DNA of 64,000 nt from PALSA-693 sp963780345. Its GTDB lineage: Bacteria; Actinomycetota; Acidimicrobiia; Acidimicrobiales; Palsa-688. A model generated the notes under the pieces. The model ran no database searches. It was given only the letters and a program-made list of their open reading frames with translations, and was not told where the DNA came from. The DNA is taken from assembly GCA_963780345.1 (NCBI GenBank), contig CAWABU010000001.1, forward strand, positions 186,001 to 250,000, in the 5' to 3' direction. Position numbers and translations under genes: made by a program. Position 1 is the first letter of the stretch. Each line of letters begins with the position of its first letter. Positions 26,758 through 34,983 of the stretch are shown in pieces.

Positions 26758-27048
26758 TCAGGACGCCCGCCGCTGGCGGGCCAGCCACGCCTTGCGCAGC
26801 TTGCGGCGCTCCTCCTCCGAGGTGCCGCCCCAGATCCCTGACTCCTGATTGGTTACCAGCGCGAACTCGAGACACGACTGCTGGGCGTCGCAGGCCATAC
26901 ACACCGTTTTGGCGGCATCAATCTGTTCGATGGCCGGGCCCGTACTACCGATCGGGAAGAAGAGGTCGGGTTCGGTATCCCGACACGCCGCGTGGTCTCG
27001 CCAGTCGTCAATGTCCCACTCGATGCTCCGACTCCAGGCGAGGGCCAC
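26758..27048 (-). CDS. WhiB-family Fe-S transcription factor (WhiB1-like)
   Basis: 96-residue [4Fe-4S] regulator. Four cluster cysteines: Cys22 (HAACRDT), Cys50 and Cys53 (TVCMACD) and Cys59 (QSCLEF), then GIWGGTSEEERR (71-82) and a basic tail. The segment PDLFFPIGSTGPAIEQI resembles WhiB1, an essential nitric-oxide-responsive protein that works with the primary sigma factor. GTG start behind an AAAGAGG ribosome-binding site. It is convergent with the PdtaS-like gene. A CRP-like site is upstream. Confidence 0.92.
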   Translation of the reverse strand: MALAWSRSIEWDIDDWRDHAACRDTEPDLFFPIGSTGPAIEQIDAAKTVCMACDAQQSCLEFALVTNQESGIWGGTSEEERRKLRKAWLARQRRAS

Positions 27049-27347
27049 GCCGCGCCACCTCTTTCAGCTGATTGTGAATCCGTTCACGAATAGCGCAGTA
27101 AACAAGACTCCTCTGTTCACCGCAGCGTCGCCCCAGCGTAAGGCGCGACCGAGCCAAACGCAAGGCTTCGGTGCTCCAAATTTTCCTGGCAGACCCTGGT
27201 GGACGCCCCCGCGGACGGCCCTGGGCGGCGACCACGCAGCGGCGCCCGGCGCGGCATGACCCGGCCGCAACCACTCCGCGCCACCCGGTGCCACTGAGCG
27301 TCGCGGCAGCAACCACTCCGCGGCACCGGGCGGCACCCAGGTGTCAC
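27049..27347. other. Intergenic region between whiB and DAG kinase genes
   Basis: Holds the whiB leader, its CRP-like site and AT-richer promoter DNA (27060-27120), then a GC-rich stretch with two imperfect 42-nt direct repeats. No gene was recognised. Confidence 0.6.
27073..27088 (-). promoter_or_regulatory. CRP-like operator upstream of whiB
   Basis: TGTGAATCCGTTCACG matches TGTGA-N6-TCACA at nine of ten conserved positions. It is centred about 32 bases before the whiB start codon. In Mycobacterium tuberculosis whiB1 is controlled by the cAMP receptor protein, so the same link may exist here. Confidence 0.55.
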
Positions 27348-27355
27348 TCAGCGGC
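27262..27355. repeat. Two imperfect direct repeats, 42-nt period
   Basis: GCAACCACTCCGCG occurs at 27267-27280 and 27309-27322, each followed by a degenerate CACCxGGxGxCACTxAGCG block. The second copy reaches the 3' end of the diacylglycerol kinase-like gene. No function apparent. Confidence 0.6.
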
Positions 27356-28286
27356 GCGGCGCAATCAACCGGAGTCGGTCCGGTTCCCACCGGATCCCCA
27401 GGTCCCCGGCGTCACCCAGGAAGTCACCGTCGACCTGATAGGGCACGGTCTGGCGCGGGGTGATCGCAGCCCGGACCACCTCAGGGACCACGGTGACGGT
27501 GCGCCGGCGGTTGAATCCGGCCCCGCCCCGCAACGCCGACGCCGTCAGTCCGAGCATGGTGGCGGCGCTGAGAGACCGGAACACGACCACGCAGAGGGGT
27601 GTGTCAAGCCCGGTGCCAGGAGCGATGTCGAGGGGCCGGTCGCCCAGGAAGGTGTACGGGTTGGACTTCAGGCAGATGGCGAAGTAGCCGTCGTCAACCC
27701 GGACGACCCGCCCGTCCCGGGTGTGCAGCTCGGCCGCAAAGTGGGGATGCCGGCGGTCGTAGTGGCGAGCCCAGGTGTCGACCGCGGCGTAGGCGAAGAC
27801 GGCGTGGCCCAGGTATCGCTTGACGGCGGCCCGCCGCTCGACCTGGGCCACGACGGCGGCATCGAAGCCGATCCCGACGTGGAACAGGAATCGGCGGCCG
27901 TTGACGTTGCCGACGCTGATGGTGCGGATCCCACCCGGACCGGCAGCGAGGGCGGCCAGGAGTTCGCCCGTCGCCTCGATGGGATCGTTGGTCATCCCGA
28001 TGGTGCGGGCGAAGACGTTGGTGGACCCTCCGGGCAGGACGCCGAGGGCGCACTCGGTGCCGGCCAGCCCGTTGGCGGCCTCGTTGAGGGTGCCGTCGCC
28101 ACCGAGGACGATGACGGCTTGGGTGCCGGTCGCCGCCGCGCCCTGCGCCAGCCGCATGGCGTGCCCCCGCCGGCTGGTCTCGGCCAGGGTCACCTCATGA
28201 TCGGCCGCCAGCGACTTCTGGATCACCACCCGGCTGCGAGCGGTGACCGACGACGCCGAGGCGTTGACAATCAGCAGCAGGCGCAT
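27348..28286 (-). CDS. Diacylglycerol kinase catalytic-domain lipid kinase
   Basis: 312-residue DAGK/YegS-type kinase. MRLLLIVNASAS opens the domain, VIVLGGDGTLNEAANGLAG carries the GGDG nucleotide motif, LGVLPGGSTNVFARTIG follows, and the second half is the beta-sandwich lipid domain (FLFHVGIGFDAAVV; PYQVDGDFLG). Substrate could be diacylglycerol, sphingoid base or a polyprenol lipid. The ATG at 28286 is chosen because it sits at the domain start and seven bases after the sigma-factor gene. Confidence 0.88.
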   Translation of the reverse strand: MRLLLIVNASASSVTARSRVVIQKSLAADHEVTLAETSRRGHAMRLAQGAAATGTQAVIVLGGDGTLNEAANGLAGTECALGVLPGGSTNVFARTIGMTNDPIEATGELLAALAAGPGGIRTISVGNVNGRRFLFHVGIGFDAAVVAQVERRAAVKRYLGHAVFAYAAVDTWARHYDRRHPHFAAELHTRDGRVVRVDDGYFAICLKSNPYTFLGDRPLDIAPGTGLDTPLCVVVFRSLSAATMLGLTASALRGGAGFNRRRTVTVVPEVVRAAITPRQTVPYQVDGDFLGDAGDLGIRWEPDRLRLIAPRR

Positions 28287-28293
28287 CGCCGGG

Positions 28294-29034
28294 TCACGTG
28301 TCGGCGGCGGGCCCGCCCGGCTGGTTGGCCAGGGCACGCAGCTGGGCGACGCTCTTGGTGAGCAGCCGCGACACTTGCATCTGGGAAACGCCCAGCCGCC
28401 GGGCGATCTCCGATTGGGTCAGACCTCCGAAGAACCGGAGCTGTACGACCTGGCGCTGTCGGGGTGAGAGCCGGTCGAGCATCGGTTCGAGGGTCGCCCG
28501 CTGCTCCGCCCGGTCGAGCTCGGCGTCCTCCTGCCCGAGCCGCTCGCCGAGGTCGCCGGAAGGCAGGTCGGGGGTGGGCGCGTCGAGGGAGGCGAACCGG
28601 TAGGCCTGCCCGGCCTCGAGCGCCTCCAGGACCTCCTCCTCGGAAGCCTGCACTTCGACGGCCAGTTCGGCGATATTGGGTGAGCGGCCGAGCTCCTGGC
28701 TTAGCGTGTCGATGACCTGGCTCAGGGTGAGGTACAGGTCCTGCATGCGCCGGGGGGCGCGTACGGCCCACCCGCGATCGCGGAGGTGACGTTTCAGCTC
28801 CCCGACGATGGTGGTGGTGGCGTAGGTCGAGAACTCCACGCCGAGACCCGGGTCGAAGCGATCGACGGCCTTGAGCAGCCCGACGGAGGCCACCTGCACC
28901 AGGTCTTCGAGCGGTTGGCCCCGATTGGCAAAGCGGCGGGCCAGGTACGCAGCGAGGCCCATATGGGCGGCGACCAGTTGATCGCGGAGGACGACATCAC
29001 GGGTGCGGGCGTAGGCCTCGAAGACCTCCCGCAT
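28294..29034 (-). CDS. SigB/SigF-type alternative sigma factor
   Basis: 246-residue group 3 sigma-70 factor. Region 2 (LVAAHMGLAAYLARRF, LEDLVQVASVGLLKAVDRFDP, FSTYATTTIVGELKRHLRD), region 3 (WAVRAPRRMQDLYLTLSQVIDTL) and region 4 (LSPRQRQVVQLRFFGGLTQSEIARRLGVSQMQVSRLL) are complete. The ATG at 29034 has a GGGAG ribosome-binding site and clears the upstream gene; a GTG at 29070 would overlap it. The gene before it encodes an RsbW-like anti-sigma factor, the usual partner, so activity is probably set by partner switching in stress. Confidence 0.92.
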   Translation of the reverse strand: MREVFEAYARTRDVVLRDQLVAAHMGLAAYLARRFANRGQPLEDLVQVASVGLLKAVDRFDPGLGVEFSTYATTTIVGELKRHLRDRGWAVRAPRRMQDLYLTLSQVIDTLSQELGRSPNIAELAVEVQASEEEVLEALEAGQAYRFASLDAPTPDLPSGDLGERLGQEDAELDRAEQRATLEPMLDRLSPRQRQVVQLRFFGGLTQSEIARRLGVSQMQVSRLLTKSVAQLRALANQPGGPAADT

Positions 29035-29044
29035 CGACTCCCGT

Positions 29045-29458
29045 TCAGGCACCGGGCCCAACCATTTCACCGGGCTCCGGCATATCGTGGTGCTGCTTGA
29101 CCATCCGGAAGCTCGGGCCGTCCGGCCCCGATCCGAGCTGGTGTTCGTCGACCAGGGCGCTCAGGATGACCTCGGAAAGCTCGGTGAGCCCGACCGGCGC
29201 GACGTCATCGGCGAAATAGCCGTGGCCCTCGACGACCAGGGTGTCCTCGTCGAGCAGGTAGCGCAGCTCCACGGTCCCCGGGCGCGGCGACGGGCCCGTC
29301 AGCCCGAAACAGAGCTCATCGATGGCGAGGCGCAGATCCTCCACCTCGTCGTAGTTGAACCCGAGCCGGCCGGCGAGTCCGGCCGCCGTCACCCGGGCCA
29401 GGCGAAGGAACTCCGGGGAGGCCGGAACCTGTAGCCGGACTTCGTCGCTCGTGGTCAC
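29045..29458 (-). CDS. RsbW-like anti-sigma factor
   Basis: 137-residue GHKL-type protein: SPEFLRLARVTAAGLAGRLGF, DEVEDLRLAIDELCFGL (N-box with the Glu-Leu pair) and a strand-rich middle. The later glycine boxes of the ATPase fold are degenerate, which is common in SigF-type anti-sigma factors. It lies 10 bases before the sigma-factor gene and presumably binds that protein. No anti-anti-sigma (STAS) gene is adjacent. Confidence 0.85.
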   Translation of the reverse strand: MTTSDEVRLQVPASPEFLRLARVTAAGLAGRLGFNYDEVEDLRLAIDELCFGLTGPSPRPGTVELRYLLDEDTLVVEGHGYFADDVAPVGLTELSEVILSALVDEHQLGSGPDGPSFRMVKQHHDMPEPGEMVGPGA

Positions 29459-29566
29459 GACCGCGGACCGTAGCAGCCCGCCCGACCGTCAGGGACCCGG
29501 CTGAACGGGGGTATCACTCAGGCGTCCCGGTTGGCGCCGGCTCGGAAGGTGGAGGACAATAAGAGA

Positions 29567-30346
29567 ATGAACGTCGTCGTCTGTGTCAAGCAGATCCCCG
29601 ACCCGGCCGCCCCCCCGAAGCTGGACCCCACCACCAAGAACCTGGTGCGGGAGGGCAAGCTCATCCTCGACGAATCCGATTCGTTTGGTGTCGAGATGGG
29701 CTTGCAGCTGGCGGATCAGGCGGGCGGGGGTGAGGTCACCCTCGTGTCGATGGCCCCCAACGGCGAGACCAGCGGCTTGCGGACGGCCCTGGCCATGGGC
29801 GCCGCCAGAGCCATCCTGGTGAGCGATCCCGTGCTGGCTGGATCCGACGCCCTCGGTACCGCCAAAGTGCTGTCGGCGGCGATCCGGCGCGCCGACCCGG
29901 ACCTGGTGATCGCCGCCACTGAGTCAACGGACGGCTACACGGGGACCATGCCGGTCCAGATGGCCGAGTTGCTGGGCTTTCCCTCCGTCACCTTTTCAAA
30001 AAAAGTGACCGTCGCTGAGGGCAAGGTCCACGTGGAGCGTCAGACGGAGGCAGGGTACGACGAGGTCGAGGTGCCGCTGCCGGCCCTCATCACCGTGACC
30101 GCCGGGGTGGTGGAGCCCCGGTATCCGTCCTTCAAAGGCATCATGGCGGCCAAGGGCAAGCCGGTCGAGGAGCTCAAGGTCGCCGATCTGGGCATCGATC
30201 CCGGACAGGTCGGGGCGGCCGGGGCCGGCCAGGAGATCGTGTCCGTTCAGCCGGCCGAGGCCCGCAAGGGCGGCGAGATCGTCGTCGACGAAGGCGACGG
30301 GCACGAGCGGATCGTGGCCTTCCTCGAGGGACTCAAAGTCATCTAG
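29567..30346 (+). CDS. etfB: Electron transfer flavoprotein beta subunit
   Basis: 259-residue subunit that, with EtfA, accepts electrons from acyl-CoA dehydrogenases and passes them to the quinone pool. It has MNVVVCVKQIPDP, ALAMGAARAILVSD and the ETF-beta signature VERQTEAGYDEVEVPLPALITV, ending PRYPSFKGIMAAKGKPVEE. The ATG at 29567 is the family start; GGAGG lies 12 bases upstream. etfA follows after 51 bases. Confidence 0.95.
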   Translation: MNVVVCVKQIPDPAAPPKLDPTTKNLVREGKLILDESDSFGVEMGLQLADQAGGGEVTLVSMAPNGETSGLRTALAMGAARAILVSDPVLAGSDALGTAKVLSAAIRRADPDLVIAATESTDGYTGTMPVQMAELLGFPSVTFSKKVTVAEGKVHVERQTEAGYDEVEVPLPALITVTAGVVEPRYPSFKGIMAAKGKPVEELKVADLGIDPGQVGAAGAGQEIVSVQPAEARKGGEIVVDEGDGHERIVAFLEGLKVI

Positions 30347-30397
30347 CCCCAACCGCCACAACCGAGTCAGAACCCGAACAGAGAGGCACAACAGCTC

Positions 30398-31364
30398 ATG
30401 CCATTGGACAAGGTCTGGGTCCTTGTCGACCGCAGCGAAGACAAGCCGAAGCCGGTCTCGCTGGAGTTGCTCAGCAAAGCCCACGAGATCGGCGGGACCG
30501 TCGAGGGCGTGACCTGGGGCGACGGCGCTCCCCTCGCGGCCGAGGTGGGGGCCCACGGCGCCGCCATCCTGCATACCATCGGCGACCTCGGTCAGGGTCT
30601 GCCCGGACCGGCCCTGGGCGCGGCCATGGCCGCCCAGGTGGCCGCGGGCAATTCCCCCGACGCCATCCTGGTGCCGCAGACCTACGACGGCCGTGACACC
30701 GCCGGCCGCCTGTCGGCGCGGATCGACCGGCCGGTCCTGACCAACATCGTGGGCGCCGAGGCGGGCGATGGACAGCTCGTCACCGAACACGCCATCTTTG
30801 GCGGCACCGAGATCCTCAAGGCCCGCTTCACCGGGGCGACGCCGGGGATCTTCGTCATTCGGGCCAAGTCGTTCGCCGCCGAGCCAACCGGCGGGAGCGC
30901 GGCTGCCGTCGATGAGTGGGAGGTGCCCGCCCTCGGTGCCGAAGGGGCCGCCCGGGTGCTGTCCTCTCACGTCGAGGAGAGCGAAGGACCCAAACTCGAC
31001 GAGGCGGCGATCGTCGTCTCCGGTGGGCGTGGCCTCGGCCAGGCCGCCGGCTACCAGATGATCGAAGACCTGGCCAAGCTGCTCGGCGGGGCCGCGGGCG
31101 CCTCGCGCCATCGTCGACGCCGGTTGGGTTCCCTACTCGCACCAGGTCGGTCAGACCGGGAAGACGGTCAAACCGACCATCTACATCGCCGCCGGTATTT
31201 CCGGAGCCACCCAGCACATGGTTGGGATGAAGAGCGCCAAGAACATCATCGCCGTCAACAAGGACCAGGAGGCGCCGATCTTTTCGATCGCCGATCTGGG
31301 AATCGTCGGCGACGTCAACAAAGTGCTGCCCAAGCTGATCGAGGCGCTCCGCCAGCGGGCCTGA
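30398..31364 (+). CDS. etfA: Electron transfer flavoprotein alpha subunit (frameshifted)
   Basis: FAD-binding ETF subunit. The N-terminal two thirds are in one frame (VWVLVDRSEDKPKPVSLELL, then VLVPQTYDGRDTAGRLSARI and IVVSGGRGLGQAAGYQMIEDLA). At about 31107 the FAD-binding block breaks at GASR; in the next frame it continues AIVDAGWVPYSHQVGQTGKTVKP, YIAAGISGATQHMVGM and ends DVNKVLPKLIEALRQRA. Two missing bases in a GCGC run, or one extra, explain it; two missing gives the canonical GASRA. AGAGAGG ribosome-binding site upstream. Confidence 0.92.
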
Positions 31365-31401
31365 GTGACCGGCGCCTGGACCACCCCGCCCTGATTTTGG
31401 A

Positions 31402-31431
31402 GAGAAACAGGACATAGGTGTCCTGCTTCTC
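31402..31431. terminator. Bidirectional hairpin terminator
   Basis: GAGAAACAGGACA pairs with TGTCCTGCTTCTC around a TAGG loop: two perfect stem blocks (CAGGACA/TGTCCTG and GAGAA/TTCTC) split by an A-C mismatch. It lies between the convergent etfA and SCO1664-family genes. Confidence 0.8.
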
Positions 31432-31458
31432 GACCCAAACGGCGGGGCAGCCGGCCCG

Positions 31459-32205
31459 CTAGACCAGCGGCCAGGGATAGGGGTGGTGTGACCGCGGGGC
31501 CGGCAGGCGGCCGGACTGCAGAATGCGCTCGAGGCGCGATTCGAGGGCGCGCCGCTCGTCGGCGTGCAGCAGCGAGGTGAGGGCGGCGGGAAGACCCCGC
31601 CCGGCGAGCTGCTCGAGATCCCGGCGGTCCCGGCGGGCCAGGGCCTCGCCGGCGAAGTCCCAGATCACGGTACGCAGCTTCGGCTCGGAGTGGAAACACA
31701 GCCCGTGGTCGATCCCCCACACCCGCCCGGCCGCGTCGACCAGGCAGTGACCGCCCTTACGGTCGGCGTTGTTTGCGATGACGTCGAACGTCGCCATTCG
31801 CTTCAGGGCCGCCCGGTGGGCGTCCACTTCGAGCAGAGTGAAGTAGTGCTGCTCGAAGTCCGCGTCGACGAACCGCTGAAGCGATCCGGCGTCGAGCGGG
31901 CCGTCCTGGCGGGTGACCGTTTCGGGGACGAGCCCCCACCCGAGAGCCTCGGCCAGTTCGTAGGCCGCGACCTCCCGGCGGTAGAGGCCGTCAGGGAAGT
32001 CCCACAAGGGGCGCTCCATCCGGCCCGGCTTGTAGACCGCGGCGGTGGTGTGCTCGTCGTCGGTCACGGTCACGAGGTACGTGCCGTTGCTGCTCCAGGG
32101 CAGGCGGCCTTCGATCTCGATCCGTCCACCTCGGAGCAGGCCCAGCACATCCACGACCGGCACTTCCAAACGGGAGCGCTCAGGCGGCCGGGGGGCCGTG
32201 GCCAT
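31459..32205 (-). CDS. SCO1664-family (PI3/4-kinase-like fold) protein
   Basis: 248-residue conserved actinobacterial protein. The segment RMATFDVIANNADRKGGHCLVD and the later VWGIDHGLCFH resemble the catalytic and metal loops of the PI3/4-kinase-like families (D-x-x-x-N-A-D-R and xxIDHG). Function unknown. It is the third gene of an operon histidine phosphatase > DUF3090 > SCO1664 that is often kept together in actinobacteria, frequently near mycothiol genes; none of those is visible here. Start overlaps DUF3090 by 26 bases. Confidence 0.85.
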   Translation of the reverse strand: MATAPRPPERSRLEVPVVDVLGLLRGGRIEIEGRLPWSSNGTYLVTVTDDEHTTAAVYKPGRMERPLWDFPDGLYRREVAAYELAEALGWGLVPETVTRQDGPLDAGSLQRFVDADFEQHYFTLLEVDAHRAALKRMATFDVIANNADRKGGHCLVDAAGRVWGIDHGLCFHSEPKLRTVIWDFAGEALARRDRRDLEQLAGRGLPAALTSLLHADERRALESRLERILQSGRLPAPRSHHPYPWPLV

Positions 32206-32764
32206 TGGTCCGCGGGCACGAGTGACCGTCCGGATCGATCGGGCGGCCGCACAGGGCGCAAGTGGGTCGCCCGGCCGAGACCAGGTCCCACCCGCGCCGA
32301 ACGATCGCCGCGGCCTGGGTTCGAGTCAGGCTCAGCCGTCCCATCCCGCGGTCGACCGGTGGGTCGCTTTCGGAAAATGGTTCGCCGATGTCCGGACCGC
32401 CAGCCCCTGCTCCGGCAGGATCGTCGGCGTCCTCAGGGTCGTCATCGCCGACTTCCTCCGCCACGATGACGATGCGATCGGCTTCGGTGTCATAGGCCAG
32501 CTGGAGCCCGCCTACCGCCCATTCCGCCTGGACCGGCTCGACCAGCGCCAAGGCGTCGTCGTCGGGCAGGGGATCGGCAACCGGCAGATCCGAAAGGATC
32601 TCCCCCAGGAACTGGGCGATGGCGGCCACCTGTTGCTTCTCGAGCTTCAAGGTGATCTGCTCCGCGCCCTGGCGGGCCTGCAGATAGAAGACCCGCTGGC
32701 CCGGCGGACCAATGGTGCCCACCGTCGCCCATTCGACGTCCGGCAACTCGAAGGAACGACTCAC
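32180..32764 (-). CDS. DUF3090 family protein
   Basis: 194-residue protein with GTG start at 32764. FYLQARQGAEQITLKLEKQQVAAIAQFL is the family core; an acidic/Gly-rich hinge (EEVGDDDPEDADD) precedes the C-terminal segment LSLTRTQAAAIV, which ends in a zinc-ribbon-like CALCGRPIDPDGHSCPRTNGH. Biochemical role unknown. Middle gene of the conserved three-gene operon. Confidence 0.87.
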   Translation of the reverse strand: MSRSFELPDVEWATVGTIGPPGQRVFYLQARQGAEQITLKLEKQQVAAIAQFLGEILSDLPVADPLPDDDALALVEPVQAEWAVGGLQLAYDTEADRIVIVAEEVGDDDPEDADDPAGAGAGGPDIGEPFSESDPPVDRGMGRLSLTRTQAAAIVRRGWDLVSAGRPTCALCGRPIDPDGHSCPRTNGHGPPAA

Positions 32765-32774
32765 AGCCCGACGC

Positions 32775-33447
32775 TCACGAGGGGGCCAGCTCCGACAGCG
32801 CCACGGTCGAGTTGACCGCCAGGACCATCGGACCACCCGGCCCATAGTTGATGGCGGTCACCGAACAGGGGGAGATGACGATGCGCTGGAAAAGGTCAAG
32901 ATGGGTCCCGACCGCGTCGGCGACCACGGCCTTGATCGGATCGGCGTGGGATACGGCCACGACCGTCTCGCCGGGGTGGCGGGCCCGCAGGTCGGCCATA
33001 GCCTCGACCATGCGGGCTTGCATACCCACGAAGGACTCCCCGCCCGGAAAGCGAAACCCGCTCGGGTAGCGCTGCACGGTCGTCCACTCGGGCCGCTTCA
33101 TCAGCTGCTTGAGGGCCTCACCTGTCCACTCACCGAAGTCGCACTCGATGAGTCCGCGCGCCACCCGGACCCGCAGCCCGAGGGCGGCGGCAAGGGGCGC
33201 AGCTGTCTCGCGGGTCCGTTCCAGCGGGGAGGCGTAGATGGCGGCGATCCGGGGTCTGGCGCCGTCTGCGGGCGCCCAGGCGGCCAGCCGTTCGCCCAGC
33301 CGGGCCGCCTGCTCGCGACCGGCGTCGCGCCAGATGCAGGCCGGGGGCCCGGCCGGGGAGAACCTGGCCGGTGCTCGGCGTGGCGCCGTGCCGCACGAGC
33401 AGCACCAGCGTGGACGGGGGGAGCTTCCGTTTTGCGGTCGGCGGCAT
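32775..33447 (-). CDS. MSMEG_4193-type histidine phosphatase (frameshifted)
   Basis: Phosphoglycerate-mutase-like phosphatase of the TIGR03848/MSMEG_4193 group. The frame starts at 33447 with LVLLVRHGATPSTG (catalytic His) and VLPGRAPGLHL; at about 33328 it shifts and goes on DAGREQAARLGERLAAW, then IYASPLERTRETAAPLAAALGL, IECDFGEWTGEAL and the second catalytic VSHADPIKAVVAD. One extra base in GCGCG explains the break, and the restored text is complete. First gene of the operon with DUF3090 and SCO1664. It is divergent from the uracil-DNA glycosylase gene with only 28 bases between. Confidence 0.88.
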
Positions 33448-33462
33448 TTCGTCCCGCCAACC

Positions 33463-33468
33463 TAGTGT
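33463..33468 (+). promoter_or_regulatory. -10 box for leaderless UDG gene
   Basis: TAGTGT ends seven bases before the ATG at 33476, so the glycosylase message probably begins at its start codon. The promoter lies within the gap shared with the divergent phosphatase gene. Confidence 0.5.
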
Positions 33469-33475
33469 CTTTCCG

Positions 33476-34165
33476 ATGCCGAACCGCTACGGGACGGGCG
33501 CCGGATCGCTGGCGGAACTCGAAGCCGAGATCATCGCCTGCCGGGCCTGTCCTCGACTCGTCGCCTGGAGGGAGGAGGTGGCGGCGACGCGCCGGGCCGC
33601 CTTCCGGGACGAGGAGTACTGGGCTCGCCCGCTGCCAGGGTTCGGCGACCCGGCCGGGACCATCGTCCTGGTCGGCCTGGCACCGGCCGCCCACGGGGGC
33701 AATCGCACGGGGCGGGTGTTCACCGGCGATCGGTCCGCCGACTGGCTCTTCGCGTCGCTCTACCGTTGCGGTCTGGCCAACCAGCCCACCTCGACCCGCC
33801 GCGACGACGGGCTGCGGCTGGACCGGGTTTGGATAACAGCAGCCGTTCGCTGCGCCCCGCCGGCCAACCGCCCCACTCCAGAGGAGCGGGACCGCTGCCT
33901 GCCGTTCCTGCAGAGAGAACTGTCCCTGCTCCCCTCAGCCCGGGTGTTCGTGGCCCTGGGCCAGTATGCCTATGACACCCTCAATCGGGTGCTTCCCCTC
34001 GGTCGGCGCCCGCGCTTCGGTCACGGCGTGGAGACACCAGCGGGGGAGGGGCGCACGGTGATCTGCTCCTTCCATCCGAGCCAACAGAACACCTTCACGG
34101 GGAAGCTGACGGCGCCGATGCTCGACGCCGTCTTTACCCGGGCCCGCCAGCTGGCCGCCGCCTGA
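33476..34165 (+). CDS. Uracil-DNA glycosylase, family 5 (UdgB-like)
   Basis: 229-residue [4Fe-4S] base-excision enzyme. Motif 1 is GLAPAAHGGNRTGRVFTGDRS (residues 67-87), which lacks the catalytic Asp/Asn of other families as expected for UdgB; motif 3 is FHPSQQN (199-205). Cluster cysteines: Cys22 and Cys25 (ACRACPRL), Cys126 (VRCAPP) and Cys141 (DRCLPF). UdgB acts on uracil, hypoxanthine and thymine-type lesions. Its stop overlaps the fpg-like start (TGATG), giving a two-gene base-excision operon. Confidence 0.9.
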   Translation: MPNRYGTGAGSLAELEAEIIACRACPRLVAWREEVAATRRAAFRDEEYWARPLPGFGDPAGTIVLVGLAPAAHGGNRTGRVFTGDRSADWLFASLYRCGLANQPTSTRRDDGLRLDRVWITAAVRCAPPANRPTPEERDRCLPFLQRELSLLPSARVFVALGQYAYDTLNRVLPLGRRPRFGHGVETPAGEGRTVICSFHPSQQNTFTGKLTAPMLDAVFTRARQLAAA

Positions 34166-34983
34166 TGCCCGAGCTCCCCGAAGTCGAGGGGTACCGGGCC
34201 CTGGCGGAGCGAACGGCCCTCGACCGCCTTATCGCCGGCGTCCATGCCCCGGACGCCTGGTACCTCAAGCGGGGTCTGTTGGCGGCCGCGGCGACGTCGG
34301 CCCTGGTCGGCCGGTGCTTCCTCGCGGCACGCCGGCGCGGCAAGCTCATGCTGCTCGACGCCGGGTCGCCAGACGCCGGCTCAGACCCCGAGGGCCGGAT
34401 CGAGGTGGTGGTGGGGTTGCATTTCGGCATGAGTGGACGGCTCATCGTCGACGGGCGGGCCAGCCTCGACCGCCTGCTCTACTCACCGCCCGGCGACGCC
34501 ACCCGCCACGATCGTTTCACGGTTCACTTCGCCGACGGCGGGTGGCTCGCCATGCGTGACGCCCGCCGCCTGGGTGCGGTCGAGCTGGACCCCGACGAGG
34601 GGCGCCTCGGGCCCGACGCTCTCACGGCGACCGCGGCCGACCTGCGGGCCGCCCTCGCGGGCACCGGTGTCGCCGTCAAAGCCCGGCTCCTCGATCAGTC
34701 CCGGCTGGCCGGCGTCGGGAATCTGATCGCCGACGAGGTGCTCTGGCGGGCCAGCCTGGCCCCGGCCCGGCCGTGCCGATCGCTCTCCGCCGTCGACCTT
34801 CGTCGCCTGCACCGGCACCTCAGCACCGGCCTGGCCGAGCTGATCCGGCGGGGCGGATCGCACACTGGCGACCTGCAACCGGAACGGCACCCGGGCGGAC
34901 GCTGCCCCCGCGACCACGCCGAGCTCAGCCGAGGAGTCGTGGGAGGGCGGACGACGTGGTGGTGTCCCCGGCATCAGCGCTGA
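34165..34983 (+). CDS. Fpg/Nei-family DNA glycosylase with altered zinc finger
   Basis: 272-residue base-excision glycosylase/AP lyase. MPELPEVE gives the catalytic Pro2 and Glu3; Lys60 (RRRGKLML) is the conserved contact, and LLDQSRLAGVGNLIADEVLW is the H2TH signature. The C-terminal finger reads GGRCPRDHAEL then GGRTTWWCPRHQR: only two of the four zinc cysteines are present, with Asp-His and Arg-His in place of the others. This probably marks one of the zinc-less or atypical Fpg/Nei paralogues of actinobacteria, so the lesion range is unsure. Convergent with the MFS gene, overlapping by 10 bases. Confidence 0.88.
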   Translation: MPELPEVEGYRALAERTALDRLIAGVHAPDAWYLKRGLLAAAATSALVGRCFLAARRRGKLMLLDAGSPDAGSDPEGRIEVVVGLHFGMSGRLIVDGRASLDRLLYSPPGDATRHDRFTVHFADGGWLAMRDARRLGAVELDPDEGRLGPDALTATAADLRAALAGTGVAVKARLLDQSRLAGVGNLIADEVLWRASLAPARPCRSLSAVDLRRLHRHLSTGLAELIRRGGSHTGDLQPERHPGGRCPRDHAELSRGVVGGRTTWWCPRHQR

